NCBI GenBank assembly: GCA_013399875.1
Contig: VXAZ01008167.1
Span: 1,640,534 to 1,704,533 of the forward strand
DNA length: 64,000 nt
Direction: 5' to 3'
Source of the DNA: Gymnorhina tibicen
Lineage: Eukaryota > Chordata > Aves > Passeriformes > Artamidae
Numbering within the stretch: the stretch's first letter is position 1; the number at the start of each line of letters is the position of its first letter. Below are positions 1 to 12,479 of the stretch, one piece after another. A program made the translations under genes and the position numbers. The notes beneath the pieces were generated by a model. The model was not told the DNA's origin and did no database searches. It worked only from the letters and a program-made list of their open reading frames with translations.

Positions 1-3000
1 ACTCCATCTGTGAGCCTGTCTGCAGACTTACAGTTGCCTTGTACTGATTTACTGGGTTTTGTAACAACAAAAACATGTTGCAAAGACACCAGATTTTCGT
101 GGGTTATGGTGTTGTCCCTGTGAGCCGGCTTAGCCTGGGTTGTGGTAATGTTGCATCTTTCCTGCAGAGAAGGCAATTTTGATTGTTTTCCCAAAGGAAG
201 AAGTAGTTTTGGTTCAAAGTAGATTTTGTACATGATGTGACTTAAACATGATCAAAGTCAGTGGAATTTTATTTAAAATAAACACGTGATTCTCCTAATC
301 AACCCTTTAAAGAGAACATCTGGGGAAAAAATGTCGGGTTTTTGTACATTTAATTATTCACTTGATTTTTCCCTTTTAAATATCTGATGATGTTTCCACT
401 GTTTGAGGGTAGATAGGATTTTATTGACACAATTAGCAAAACAAATGATTATCACACCTTTTCCTTAGCCCTGTGCTATTTGATCTATTTGCTTGCACTT
501 TCATTGCTCCTTTGCTTGGTTACATTACACACAATGTTATCACCTTCCTGTGCTGCTGCAGCTAAAACAAAGTGAAAAAGCCTCTTTTGGCTCTCAGCTG
601 CTCTCTGCTGTTTTCTTTCTACAGATGAACTAGAAAGCAATGTCAGGCAACGAGTTATTTGAGTTTCCTTTCAGCACTTGCTGGGCATTATATCCGGGCC
701 TGGCACTTGCCCGTGTTTATGCGACAGCTTTCATATTTTAAAATAACAAACTCTATTCCCAGCACAATTAGTAAAATCAGATTAAAAGAACTGAAAAAAC
801 AAACAACACCAACCCCCCAGATTATGATGGGTTTATATACGTCAAGCACTAGAATCTTTATGACTAATTCCCTGGGTATTTTGAGCCACTTTGCTGGGAT
901 GTGTTTGTTTTCTCTGAAGGTAGAGGTGGGAAGTGTGGCTCTGCCTGGTCGGAGGTCACAGTGGGTTGTTGTACTCAAGAGCTGAGTGTTTCTTCTGTGT
1001 CGCTGATGGCTTGGGGCAGACCTTGATGCGGCTTGCTGAAGGTGTGATTCTCCTGATGGTGGACAGACATTTTCCACTGAAGTCAGGAAGGCAGATGCTG
1101 CTGATGACCTGCTGCTTTACAACCCTTTCCATCCTTCTCTTCCCTGGTAGAGAAAATACTTCATTAGGTTTAGAAGGTGTGGAAAAAAGATGAGGGGAGG
1201 AAAACTCTGTCCTTTCACCTGACAAAAAAAAGGAGAGTTTTGGAAAGATCTGTTGGTTAGGTGAGAACTTTTTTCAGTTGCTGGCTTGTCATCCTCCTCC
1301 TCTCACATCTCCTAGCACCTATGAGGCATCTGGAGGTGGTGGCTCCATGTTGTGCCTATGCTCACAGTTAGATTCATTTAAGTAAATCATGCAAATTAAA
1401 AAAACGCCAAAAAACAAAAAGAACACCATTAAAACCTTCCTTCCATGCAAAAATAAATCAAAAGATAGGAGTTTCCATGGGAATAAACCTTGTCCAACGT
1501 GGTAAGAGCTGTTGTGTAATGGCCTATCCCTTTCTTCTCTCTGAAGGTCCCAACCCCATGCGTCCCACTGGTCTGGAATAACGTTTGGAGGAGCCTGGCA
1601 GTCTGGTCCTTTTCGTAGCTCCCGAGGATTTTTAGGATCATGGGATGCATGGACATATGGACCCGCAATTTCCTCTGGAGAATACCGGCTGTGGATAAAA
1701 GCATCTGGAAGTTCCTACCATCTTTTTACCTTTTTTTTTTCCTGGGTCACCCTGTGTCATTTGTGGCCCTGTCCTGAGGATTATAGCATACAGTCACTTA
1801 CTGGAATACCTCCCCATGTATCTTCTTGAAATGGAGTCATTGCTTTACCCAACTGGAAGTTATTTTCTCTTCTCTCAGAGCTTTTCCAGTGCAGCATCAC
1901 TCCTGTCCAGCAGGTACGTAAATGGTTTTCTCATTGACTGCCCAGTTTGCTTTCTAAATCTTCAGTTCAATCACTTTTTTCCTTACTAGCTTCTGCTAAA
2001 GGTAAGACCTTCCAAAGTCCCTGGTGCCATACTCTGAAGGTGGCTTTTCTTTGTTGGGATAGACCCAATTTGAGATGTAGGTTCTCGTGGATCAGTGGTG
2101 TCAGCTTCTGAAGGTTTTGATGCCCAACCATAGTCTCATACATGAGGGAAAGGATGGATCTGATGCTCCTTATTCCTCCACCTAGATCCTTCTGGACTCT
2201 TGGGCAGCTGTGTTTGTAACCCACAGCTGCCACCAGCTGTGTGTGGATCAGCTTATCGGGCTTCATTGTCTCACTTCAAAAAAGATAACACAAGTGTTAA
2301 ACACATTTTTTCTCTTCTTAGTTTAACAGAATTTCTGCTGAAGAACGTAATTTTGAGGATGACTTATCCTATATAAAAGGAGATGCCTTTATCTCTCAAA
2401 TTAAAACTATGCCTATTCCATATAGATGTGTATAACTCAATAGCACTAGTGATAACAACCAAATTTGCATTTTTAGAGTAATTTACAGTGAGTTAGGTGT
2501 TTTTGTGAAGATGCCAAGTTTTTTTTCCATTCTTTCTAGCAGAGAATTGAGTAATTGTTTTGGTGTCTGTGGGTATCAGTTTGCTGTGAAAATCATTCTT
2601 TTTGGCACTTGTGCTGGTTTGGTAAGATGCTCAGGTGTGCTGGTGAACAGATCACTCCTTCTACGGGGTAGACAAAAAATTAGCTCTTTGTATCTAACTT
2701 ATATTTTTACTATACAAAGAGGAGGTGCTGAAGGAAAGGGGCTGAAAATGCTTTGCTGTACATTTATTCTGCATTCCCCTCAGCATTTGTGAGGCATTAA
2801 AGGTTTCATCTTATTGCTTTGTAAGCACAATTTTGCATCAAAGGAAGGAAATGCGGGGGGCAGGGTGGATAGAGCATGTTCAGTGGGCAATGTAATCAGT
2901 TGCCTCGCTCTTCAATTTGACTGTGACTCGTAGGCCAGATGGAGATGGTGGACAAAGATTGGGGATAAAGATGTTCTTTGCTTTATCAGTGAGCAAAGTC

Positions 3001-5250
3001 AGGCATGTGCTGTGCTTGTAAGAGAGGCTGGAGCTAACAGCAGGGATTTGGACTTGGAGGTGAACAGCAGCATCCTGCCAGGCTGGTGGGGATGGTCCAT
3101 GGTCAATCTCCGTGGTCATGTGCCAAGGTGGAGCCTTCTCCAGTAGCACTGCCTGGAGACAGCCCTGCAGTGCCAGACCCCTTTGCTTGCTCGCATGGAC
3201 TTTGTGCTCTGCTGCAGAGACATCCCCTGGAACAAGCTCTTCATTTGCAGATAGTTTTCCTTCCTTAACCTGAATTGACGGCCTTCCCATCACCGAAATC
3301 CCTGGTGTTTTATTAACTAGCTCCTAACAACTTCTAAAGCACCTAAGAAAAGCCTGGATCACTTGCAGTTGTTCTTTTTATCTGCAATTAAAGCAAACAC
3401 CACTGATATTTAAAATCCTTTTTTTTTTTGTTTTTCCTTGTAGTCAGCTGTTTGATAAAGACATTGCAAACCAGATCTCCACTTGTTCCTGTAAGATGTG
3501 AAAAAGTCCTTTGTCAGCAGCACATTGCTGTGGAATGGGCTTTATCTTTTATAAGTAACTAGGAGCAAATGGGGCATCAGTTGCTCTGCTCTAGTGCTGC
3601 CAGGCCCTTTGGTGCTTCTGCAGGTGCCTTCTGGAGACTGAACAAAACCTGCCTGTGATCTGGTCAAGCCCTAGGGTGCTTGACCTCTGCATTGTAGGGT
3701 CTGCACTCACACCGAGCAAGGAGAAAAGCTGTGGTAGATGTACCCTGAATTTTGCATTCTGCATTGCCTCTTGCAGTGTGACTGCCTAGTCACACAGAGT
3801 CTGGCAGGCACCTGGCACACCCGGGATACCTGGGGGTGGCCCAAGGATTAGAGCTTGGCCGGGAACAATGTTTAATTTGCAAATGTACAGCCGTCCTTTA
3901 CAGGGAGGAAAAATCATCTCAGGTTTTGTTAAGAGCAGGTCTCATCCTGCATAGATGGGGGCAGCTTCAGAGGGTATAAACAGGAAAGTTTAGGGGCTTT
4001 CCTGTTGGTCAGCGTGAGCATCCAGGCAGGGGGGCTGCCAGTTGCATCCCTAGATGCTAGTTAAAAGATGAACGCCATCAGCATTCAAGATATTTGCTGG
4101 TAAAGTAGCAAAAGTTTGCTTTCAGTGAGGTTGCAGATCCTTGGATCAAAGTGTCTTTTAGGGGGTTGGTCTGTACACAGATGCATGTTATTAATAATAA
4201 TAAAAAAATACAGAAAGCTTCTATTTGGCTGCCTGTGAAGATTATGTATGTGGGTGTGTGTTTCAAAAGCACATAACTGATTATGAAAATCACTGATGGA
4301 CTAAGTCGGTATTAAGGATGGTTGGATGACAGTGAAAAGCAGCCCTGGCACATTGCAGGGATGTTCTTGTCATGACTAACCCCTCTCACTCTCACCCCAG
4401 TGGAATTTTTCAGTGCCCAGCACAGACCAGCACTGAAATTGCAGGTTTGCAGAAGTTTTTTAAATCTCTCCCCAGCTGGCAGCAAATTAAGGAATTGGAA
4501 GTATTTATTGGTTTAAGGATAAAATATAACCTCAAAGCTATAAAAAATTTTGACAATGAGGCTTTTTTAAGGGCGTCTTTCTTACTTGATGGTTTTGTGA
4601 GTCGAATGTGTCGAAGCCTGACAGAGGAAAAGGTTTTAATCTACAGGTGCTGTCTCTTGCTTGATGGTTTCCTGCTTCTAAAATTACTTCCAGGTTTTTT
4701 TGGAATTGGGGCTGAAACTAGTTTCAGTTTTCAGTTTGTGGGCAACCTCGCTTACCACTTCAGCAGGCTGGATTTGCAAGGGTTGGGGGCAGCAAATGCT
4801 AGTGCTTTTAAAGATTCTTACTTTGGCTGCCAAAAGTCCATTTACCACTTTTAAAATATTTACAGCTGAACCTTTGGATTCATGTCTGCCTCTGCTCAGG
4901 GAAAATGCTGAAGCTGCTGATGCTGAAATTTTGCTTTGATCTTTCTTCCCCTGTCCTGCATGGGGAAGTTGGAGAAGAGGGTGCCCAGGGTGAAGGATGT
5001 TGATCCACCTGTGCTCATCCTGCACAGGTTGACTTTTGCTCATTGTGCAGCAGTGAAAGCCAACACGAGCAAAGTGAATTAATGGTGGATCTCAGTCCTT
5101 AGTTTATGCTAAAAATGTAAACCCCTTTTGCAGCCTGCCATTTTCTCTTAAGGGCTGCCCCTCTCTTGGGGCACTTATTAATGAATGCCATTTGTGCCCA
5201 GACTTTGTGCCCGTACTGCAGGGCATGTAATTGGGGATACATTAGGCCAT
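1..5250. other. Unique non-coding stretch, no gene recognised
   Basis: No exon, RNA gene or known repeat family could be identified here. The first 600 bases are AT-rich. The longest stop-free run is on the plus strand from about 4336 to 4857 (first ATG at 4372, 160 codons). Its conceptual product has no recognisable domain and its length is within chance expectation. A short A-rich patch (ATA/ATT units) lies near 4190-4210. The sequence looks like intergenic or intronic bird DNA. Confidence 0.5.
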
Positions 5251-5300
5251 ATTTCTGTTTATTTATATAAATAAACAAATATTTATATATTTTAAAATAT
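5251..5300. repeat. AT-rich low-complexity tract
   Basis: About 50 bases made almost only of A and T, with TTTATATA/AAATAAAC-type words. It is simple low-complexity DNA and contains no gene. Confidence 0.75.
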
Positions 5301-5463
5301 CTGGAATAATCCTGCTAGTATGTCTTGAATGATCCTCTACTGATTGCTTTAAGACCTTTCTTGGTATTTTGTATTAACCAAAGCATCACAGTCATTACTT
5401 TCAGAATAAGAATCTTTCTTTATGTGTGATCTTTGCTTTTCCATGAGCGCCTGCGTCTGCAGG

Positions 5464-5515
5464 TGCTGACTTACTGTGCACAGTAAATACTGAACTATCT
5501 GCTGACTTACTGTGC
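5464..5515. repeat. 16-bp direct repeat overlapping a perfect 16-bp palindrome
   Basis: The 16-mer TGCTGACTTACTGTGC occurs at 5464-5479 and again at 5500-5515, a 36-base period. The first copy overlaps a perfect palindrome, TTACTGTGCACAGTAA, at 5471-5486. No surrounding element explains either feature. It could be a small tandem duplication; a protein-binding site is only a possibility. Confidence 0.85.
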
Positions 5516-5519
5516 TCTT

Positions 5520-8500
5520 CAGGTTGCAAAGAAGCAGTGACCTATCACGAGACATATTGTTAATGCCAGCAAGAAAGCAAGATGTATCTGCTTGGCTTCT
5601 GAATCCTCTGCATTGCTTTGAGGGGTTCTGTGCAGAACTGAAGGTGTCGACAGGCTGTTTTCTTGTGCTCCCATCTGCTGAGCAGCATTATGTGGATTAG
5701 TATTGAGGAACTCTTAGCGAAATTTGTCTCATGCCACGAAAATGTAAAGCCTCCAAAGCTGGCTGGCATCCCAGGGCTGAGAGAGGCCCTTGGAGGGGCT
5801 CCTGGTAAAGGTGGCAGGATTTGCACTGTCCCAAAGGCGCAAACAGGACATGATCTGAAGGGTTTCTGATTAAGATTTAATCATCTCCAAGCTTGTTTGC
5901 TTGCTTACATGGGGCAACAGACAAAAACTGCTGAGCAGGAATGGCTGCCATGGGGCCAGTCTGCCTCCATGGGAGGGCATCTGCCTAATCTTCTTGTCCT
6001 GAAGTGTGGAGCCCAGTTCAGAAACACAAAACGCCATTTTGGGCAATATTTTATTCTCAGGGTGTTTCTTGAGCTGGAATCAAACCTCTCACCTGGCCTT
6101 CTAGTTTTTCCCTGGCACTGTTTTGGGTATCCTGTGGTTTTGCTGGCTCTGCTTTTGCAGGGTACCATCATTGTGCTGCCTCCTCTTTACCTTTGCAGTG
6201 TCAAAGCCAGGAGGTCGGATTAGAGACCTGAGGCTTCAGCAGCAAAAATGGGACCCCAAGTGTGTGCAACAAAAAAAAAAGTACATATATTTATAATGAT
6301 TATTGTAGACTAGTTGGGGGATGAGGCACAGCCGCATTTGAGCCCTGGTGCCTCTGGAAGCTGGAATTCTTACTGTCCAGATGAGAAGTGTTTCTTCGGC
6401 CCAGTCTCAGCACCCCAGTTTGCCTCACTGGGGGCATTCCCTGGGGTGCTGAGCGATGCTGGGAACCCTGCACTGCTCTGAATTGGCCCCCTCCACAGCT
6501 TGGATGTGCCCTTCTGCCACTGGCAGCATCCCTGTGGCACATGGATGCAAAATTGCCATCACCCTCCCCACTGGCACCATCTCTTGTCTCTCATTAAGCT
6601 TTTTGCAAAGAGCAGCTCTTTCTCTTGGCCCCTGTGCAGTTTTATCCAGGGCTCCATTTGCCTCACCATCAGGTGGTTTTCATTTGACCTTTGCCCTGCT
6701 TAAAAATTAAGTACCAAGGTACTTACTAGGAAGAGAAGTAATCTCCTAGATAAGCACTTTTCCCCTGCTCTTCTGTAATTCATGGGGGAGCTGGCTTACC
6801 CTGCCTGTCGATGACTAAGGAGGAAATTCTTTTTTGGTTAGGGTAATGCTGACAGTTCATTGGAATTTTTTTTATCATGGGTTTATCACTTCCTCCCTAC
6901 GAATTCCTAACTCTTATGTGCAGGGCAGGAAAAAAATAGTGGTGACCACAAGTTACGGAATTTGCCTTCTGTGGAAAAGATGCTGAACAGCTAAATGATG
7001 CTGTCAGGTTTGCATGGAGGATTTGCTTCATATCCAGTTATATAAACAGGCTGGCTAAGAGTTATGAATATTCTAGCAGCTATCATCTTTCAAATGTGTT
7101 TTTTTAATGTTGGAGTTAATTAATGCTCATATCTCTTGAATATAGGTGAGTGTAAGCCTGCTCATCTTTCAGGTGGGGAGAAGGTTTGTGTTTATCACCT
7201 GTCTCTCAGAGATGGCAGGGTCAAAGTCGAGTTTATGTGTAAAGAGTTTCTGGGTCACCTTGTTAATCTCCCTACCTCCCTTTTTTTATAGAGGGCATCT
7301 GGATGTGTGTCTCTAGAGAAGGCAGATGGAGTTTGGCCAGAGAGACTCTGCCTTTTGGTTAAACATGTGTTCTTGCAGTGTTTGCTTCCCGGCGGTGCTC
7401 GGTGATTGCGCTGTTGATCCTTCTGCAAAGGCCTGACACTGCTGCTGAAAAGCTGTGACACTGCAAAGCATTGTTTACTTGTGAAAGTGCTATTATGTTT
7501 TGAATATCTATTATTCATCTCTTCTGCTAAAAGTGACATTATGTCATAAAATTGCTCTTAGATTTCAGAGCTTTGAGGAAAAGCTGTTTTTTTGTCCCAG
7601 ACTCTCTGACAGTACTGGAAAGTGCCTTACCCTTTGTATCTCTATAGACCCCTTTTATGAATTGTGAGTGACAGTAGGAAAGTATAAAAGAGTGCAGAGG
7701 AGGTGGTTTTGATGTTTATAAAAGGCTTTGATAAAAGATGCAGCACACAGACTTGATATTATTTCCTATTTTTAACTTCTTAGGAGCATAAAGCACTCCG
7801 ATCCAATATTTATGTAAAAAGGGAAAGAGGGGGGCTGTATTTCTTCTTATTTTTCCCTTTATTTTTCTTTTTTGGGGCCAGGTGAATTAAAATAGAAAAG
7901 TGTCTCTCTTCTATGCCCTAGTAAAATTTTCTTCCATAAAGCATCAGTAAAGTCATCTCCATGGTGTTGAATGTGTGGATGATGCTGGAGGAGACCAGCT
8001 GCAGTTTTGAAGGCTCCTTGTTTGTAGGTTTGTGCCTTCAACCTCCCAGCCATGGCTGGCTCCAGTGGACCCAGCAGCCGTGGTGATGTGCATGGTGATG
8101 CCTGTGCTTCCACTAACAGGGAAGGAGAGTCAGAGAAATAAAACATGGGGAAGCCAGGGCAGCTCCTCTCCTTTCTCTAAAAGTCAGATCACAGTAGAGG
8201 CATCTCTTTAATAAGTAGTTTTGCTTTCTCCACAGAGATGCAAGGCTGTGTGCTGGCTGCGTAATTGCAGTTTCACTGATGAAAGTGCTTGTCATTATTT
8301 CCAGCTTTCTTGTTGCAGTCTCCTCTTCAGTCTTGTCTGCCATCATGGCTGGCTTGTGGGAGGCCTCTGTACTCCTGCTTATTCCCATGCATGTACACAT
8401 GAGCATGTCCATAAGGCTTCATGGCACTTTCCCATGTGTGTGCATAGGCACGTCTGGATAGAAAACACGTGTGAGGGTGAGTATGGGCTGTGAGTGCACA

Positions 8501-10785
8501 TGTGGCATTGGCACAGACATTTCCATGATTGGTTCTTCATCCATGCACAGGCCTTCACACTGGATATCCAGACTCCAAATGAATGGCAGTGTGCAAACCT
8601 GTCCTGGAGATCCACCTGATGACAAAAGTCATCCTCTTCCTTGAAACACCACATTTTCTATTTTACTGGGGTTAAATGCCTTGAAACATCCTGTGCAGGG
8701 GAGGATGAGTTCTACTATCCCCTTGGAGAACGTCAGGATGGAGCAACGTTGCTGAGTTCCATCTTGCTGCAGTGCTGATGAAGAATTCATCTTGATGGGA
8801 TGGGCACAGCAACAGCTGTCAGTGGGGGTTTAGAGTTCTTCAGCAACATGCAGTCATCCAAGGGGCTGTTCAAAGCAGGTGCTGGTTTGAGGTACCTGGA
8901 CTTGAGCAAAGACATCGCAAGCTCTCGCCCATCTGAGGGGAGTAAGCACCTTCTGCTCTGTTCTTCATGCAGGAGCTTGTATATGAAACCATAAAAACAA
9001 AGGGAATTACCAGCCTTGGGCGGTCATTGGAAGTGTGTTTGCTTGGGTGTTGTCTCCCAGCCTCTGCTGTTCCTCTAGAAGCTTGCCAAGCTGGACACTG
9101 AGGTCTACAGGGTGAGATGTTCATTTGGGATGTGTCGGCATAGGACTGTGCCTGCTTGATAGCCTTGCATCTTGTGTTCTCCTTTGTGGTGATAAGCCCC
9201 CAGTTACATTTCAAAAGGACGACCCTGGTCACACACAATTAAAGGGGATGAAGCACAGTCTTACTTTTTTCTTGCCTCACCCATGAAAATGTGTAACACC
9301 ACATGTAAGCAAGTGACTTGTTGGACTTGGCTAGCTTATAGCAGTAGTGTGTCGGCTCGTACAGGTGTCTTTCCAATTTCTGACAGATTGTTCAGTTAGG
9401 CAAAACGTTTGGGTATCCTTAGTTCTTTTGCAAGGTATGGGAGGACTTTTTTGTTCCACTGGAGTGGACACTATGGTAAATTGGAAAAGCTGTTGCTGAG
9501 TCCAGAAGAGATGGGTCAGGGTAGAACTTGTTAAGCTGAAGTGACAGACATTGTGTGTGCCCCACCTGTGGCACAGGTGTTTGGGGTGTTGTCACCGTGC
9601 CTTGGTGCCTGCTGTTCAGCAGGTTGGGTGCTTCAATTGCATTTCCAGCAGCAGTCCCTGTGCCTAGCTCTGGAGCACAGATGAGGGCCCCCCAAAACCC
9701 GGGTCTCTGTGTCATTGAGCAGAGCTGTACCAAAGTGTCTGATGAAATATGGACCTTGGTTGGCAAGAGCTACGGTTCCTATTCTTTTGAAAGAAGCAGG
9801 GAAAGGCTTCCCAAAACAACCACCGGAGAAAGTGTCCAGATGAAAGATCTGGTAAGTGTCAGTGTCCCCTCTGCAGTGTTTTCAGGCTCTTCTGTAATCA
9901 GCTGTCATTTCAGGATCTGGGCATATTGGACCTCAGGGAGTATGGATTGAAACTTAAACAGTGACTCTTCTATAAATATTTAGCTCACACTGTTTAGGCG
10001 CTGCTGGGAGTCGGAGACAAAAAATAGTTTAAAGTTCATGGCTGTCTAGAAAAGCTATCGGAGGAAGGCACTCGGTCACCAAATTGCCTGGCATGTAGGT
10101 TTTGAATAGCTAATCCTCTTTTTTTTCCCCCCTGAGAAGCAGGATGTGTTTAAGCATCCTTTGGAGAGACATAAGGTTGCATTTTTCCTGTGCTTACACG
10201 GCTGCACTGGGAACTCAAATCAAAGAGGTTTTCTTCAAGAGAAGACCTGGTATGGAGTAAATGGATGGAGCACCCTGGCTGTACATATCTTTGCAAATTT
10301 GGACTTGTCATCTGGAGTTCATACATCTGCATGGGAGAGGAGGATGTGTCTCCAAGTGTGTGCTTTTTTCTGGCCACCTTGATACCAGGACAGAGGCTTG
10401 TGCCCGGGCCAGCTGCTGCTGAAGGAGGTGGGGTCCCTGATGGGCTTGTGCAGACAGGATGAGATCTTGGGCTGCCACATTGTTCCTGCTCTTGCAAAAT
10501 AGTGAGGTAGACCTATCTCTGCCAGCCTCTTTTGTCTCTTAAGTATGGAGATAATACACTTTTTTCACTTTACAGAGCTCTTGAAAGAATGGGAAAGAAA
10601 GAAATGTGCTGATAAAGAAGGTGTTGGTAACCAAGAGAGGCAGAGGCATACACACTTTGAATAAGGAGGGAACTTCACTGTGCACAAGAGTCTGGGATTA
10701 TTGATTAAAAAGAAGAGAAAATAATTGATTATTTTCTCTCTCCCTCTGTCTTGCTCTCTTTGTCTTGCTCTTCTAACACAAAGTA
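5520..10785. other. Non-coding stretch, nothing recognised
   Basis: No gene, RNA or repeat family was identified. The segment has T- and A-rich tracts near 6270, 7280 and 7860. A CA/TG-rich patch around 8385-8520 resembles a decayed alternating purine-pyrimidine repeat. An open stretch ends at a consensus splice-donor-like GTAAGT at 9852-9857; this is discussed as a weak exon candidate. Confidence 0.45.
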
Positions 10786-10792
10786 GTTGCAT

Positions 10793-10825
10793 TTGAACTA
10801 GATGATGGTTGTAGGTCCTTTCCAG
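10793..10825 (+). mobile_element. CR1 LINE, extreme 3' end fragment
   Basis: The words 'gaactagatgatgg' and 'gtaggtcctttccagc' match the terminal sequence of avian CR1 non-LTR retrotransposons just upstream of their simple tail. Only about 30 bases are recognisable, so this is a strongly 5'-truncated copy, as is usual for CR1. It is followed directly by a pentanucleotide repeat that appears to have grown from the CR1 tail. Confidence 0.65.
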
Positions 10826-10893
10826 CTATCCTATCCTGTCCCATCCTGTCCCATCCCATCCCATCCCATCCCATCCCATCCCATCCCATCCCA
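10826..10893 (+). repeat. (CCATC)n pentanucleotide microsatellite
   Basis: Five variant units (CTATC, CTATC, CTGTC, CCATC, CTGTC) at 10826-10850 are followed by eight uninterrupted CCATC units at 10851-10890. It abuts a CR1 3' end and has the form of an expanded retroposon tail. Antisense translation gives a GWDGM repeat, which is an artefact of the microsatellite and not a protein. Length variation between individuals is expected for the pure part. Confidence 0.95.
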
Positions 10894-10894
10894 C

Positions 10895-12285
10895 TAATAT
10901 AACAGTAAACATGAAATGTTTGCCATGCCCTGTGAAACATTTTACAACTGTTTGCACCACCCCTGCCCCTGATTGCGGCATTCTGGGGCGTTCTGCACCA
11001 GGATGATCAGTGTGCCCTGTCCTTGTGGTCAACTGCTTTGCCTGGAAGATTAATAGCAGAGGAGAAGATGAGAGGGAAGGATAGGTAAGAAAAATGTAAA
11101 TGTCTCATTTGCTAGGTTGCTGAAACTACTTTTGAGGTTTGAGAGAAAATGTCAGTATTTGAGTTGGAGGTAGTGGCAAGCTTGATGGTTTTTCTCCTTC
11201 AGTAGTTTCTTTTAGTGCCCTTCCTAATTTAAAAGAAGGTGTTTAAATTATTAATGTTTTACCACTGAAGCAGAGGGATTCCAAAGCCTTTGGCAAATCT
11301 CTGCTAAAGCATCTATCTTAAAAAAGAGCTTCATGTTTTTTCCTGACTCCATCTTTGACAGAAGCTCCCCTTCTATGAGAAGCACTGAATCTACAGAGCT
11401 GGACAAAGAGCTTGATTTATGTAGAAGGTAATTTTCTCCAGTGGTGTTTGGCCAGAAAACATAAAGATGATAATGATTTTTATTTTTTGGCATAGCCTTT
11501 TTGGCATAGCAGATCTCTGTGCTTCTGCCTGTGGCTGAAGCGACACTATGCCATGGGTGAGTGCCAGCACATGGTACATGATGCTCAGGTGCTGCCTGTG
11601 AGATATGGGTACCCTTATCTGGTCTTTCTGGCTGCAACATCTTGAAGATGAGAGGCAGCTGAAGCTTCAGACACTCTCACCTCCCATTAGAGCTCAGGCC
11701 TCCCATTAGATTTACCACACATTTTCCTCCCTATTCTCTTTAGGTATTTGTCCTGATTTTGTACCAAATCTCCTTCTTGCTACTTGAACTGAAGAATAAA
11801 GTATTATAACTCTGGCTTGGGGCAACTCTCCAAGGGATATATTGGGATACACTTGGCCTTTGAAAACAAGGACTTCAGTCTCCAGCTCTGTCAGTCCTTC
11901 TGGCTCCTGGAAGTTTTTCTTCCAAATGGTTATTTCAAACCTCAGAGAAGAAGTTTGTGTTTTTTCAGAGCTATGATTAATACCATTTTTACGCTTCGTT
12001 GCAAAATGCCACACAATGAATGAGACCAACAGGGTGGTGGTTTATGGGTAGGAGGGAAAAAAAAAATCAAACAAACACTTTCAAATGCTGTTTTGGAAGA
12101 GTGATGTGTGTGTGCATGTTTTATAATCTGCTGTGAACTGTGGGATTGCATTCCTATTAAAAGGAAGCGGGGGAAAGGCTTAAACATCATCTATGGAAAG
12201 AATGTCAGAAAGAGTTGAGAAGCTGAATAATTACAGTCTTTTTTGCAGGTAGTGAAGGATTGCAATGCAGTTGGCTTTGCAATTA
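10895..12285. other. Non-coding stretch, nothing recognised
   Basis: No exon, RNA gene or repeat family was identified between the CCATC microsatellite and the next CR1 copy. Confidence 0.5.
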
Positions 12286-12288
12286 AAA

Positions 12289-12470
12289 ATCACAGGATGG
12301 TTGAAGCTGGAAGGGACCTATGCAGGTGGTAGGTAGCTGCAGCCAGTTGCCCAGGACCACGTCCAGATGGCTTTTGCATATCTCCACAGATGGGGACTCC
12401 ACAATCTTCCTGAGCAAGCTTGGTCACCCTCACGGTAAAATTAGGCATAGTGCATGGTATTTCAGCACAT
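12289..12470 (-). mobile_element. CR1 LINE 3' fragment, minus orientation
   Basis: On the plus strand the block begins with 'atcacaggatggttgaagct' and 'ggaagggacct'. It continues through 'agttgcccaggaccacgtcc', 'gatggggactccacaatct' and 'tcaccctcacggtaaaa'. These are the reverse complement of the conserved 3' untranslated part of CR1. The copy is diverged and 5'-truncated, with no intact reverse transcriptase. It is a non-functional dispersed repeat. Confidence 0.85.
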
Positions 12471-12479
12471 TGGCCATAG

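Noticed and set aside
4336..4857. Plus-strand frame of about 172 stop-free codons (160 from the first ATG)
   Set aside because: Not matched to any family; about one such run is expected by chance at this sequence length and composition. No splice or promoter context.
10826..11032. Minus-strand frame ending in a GWDGM repeat
   Set aside because: Direct translation of the CCATC microsatellite.
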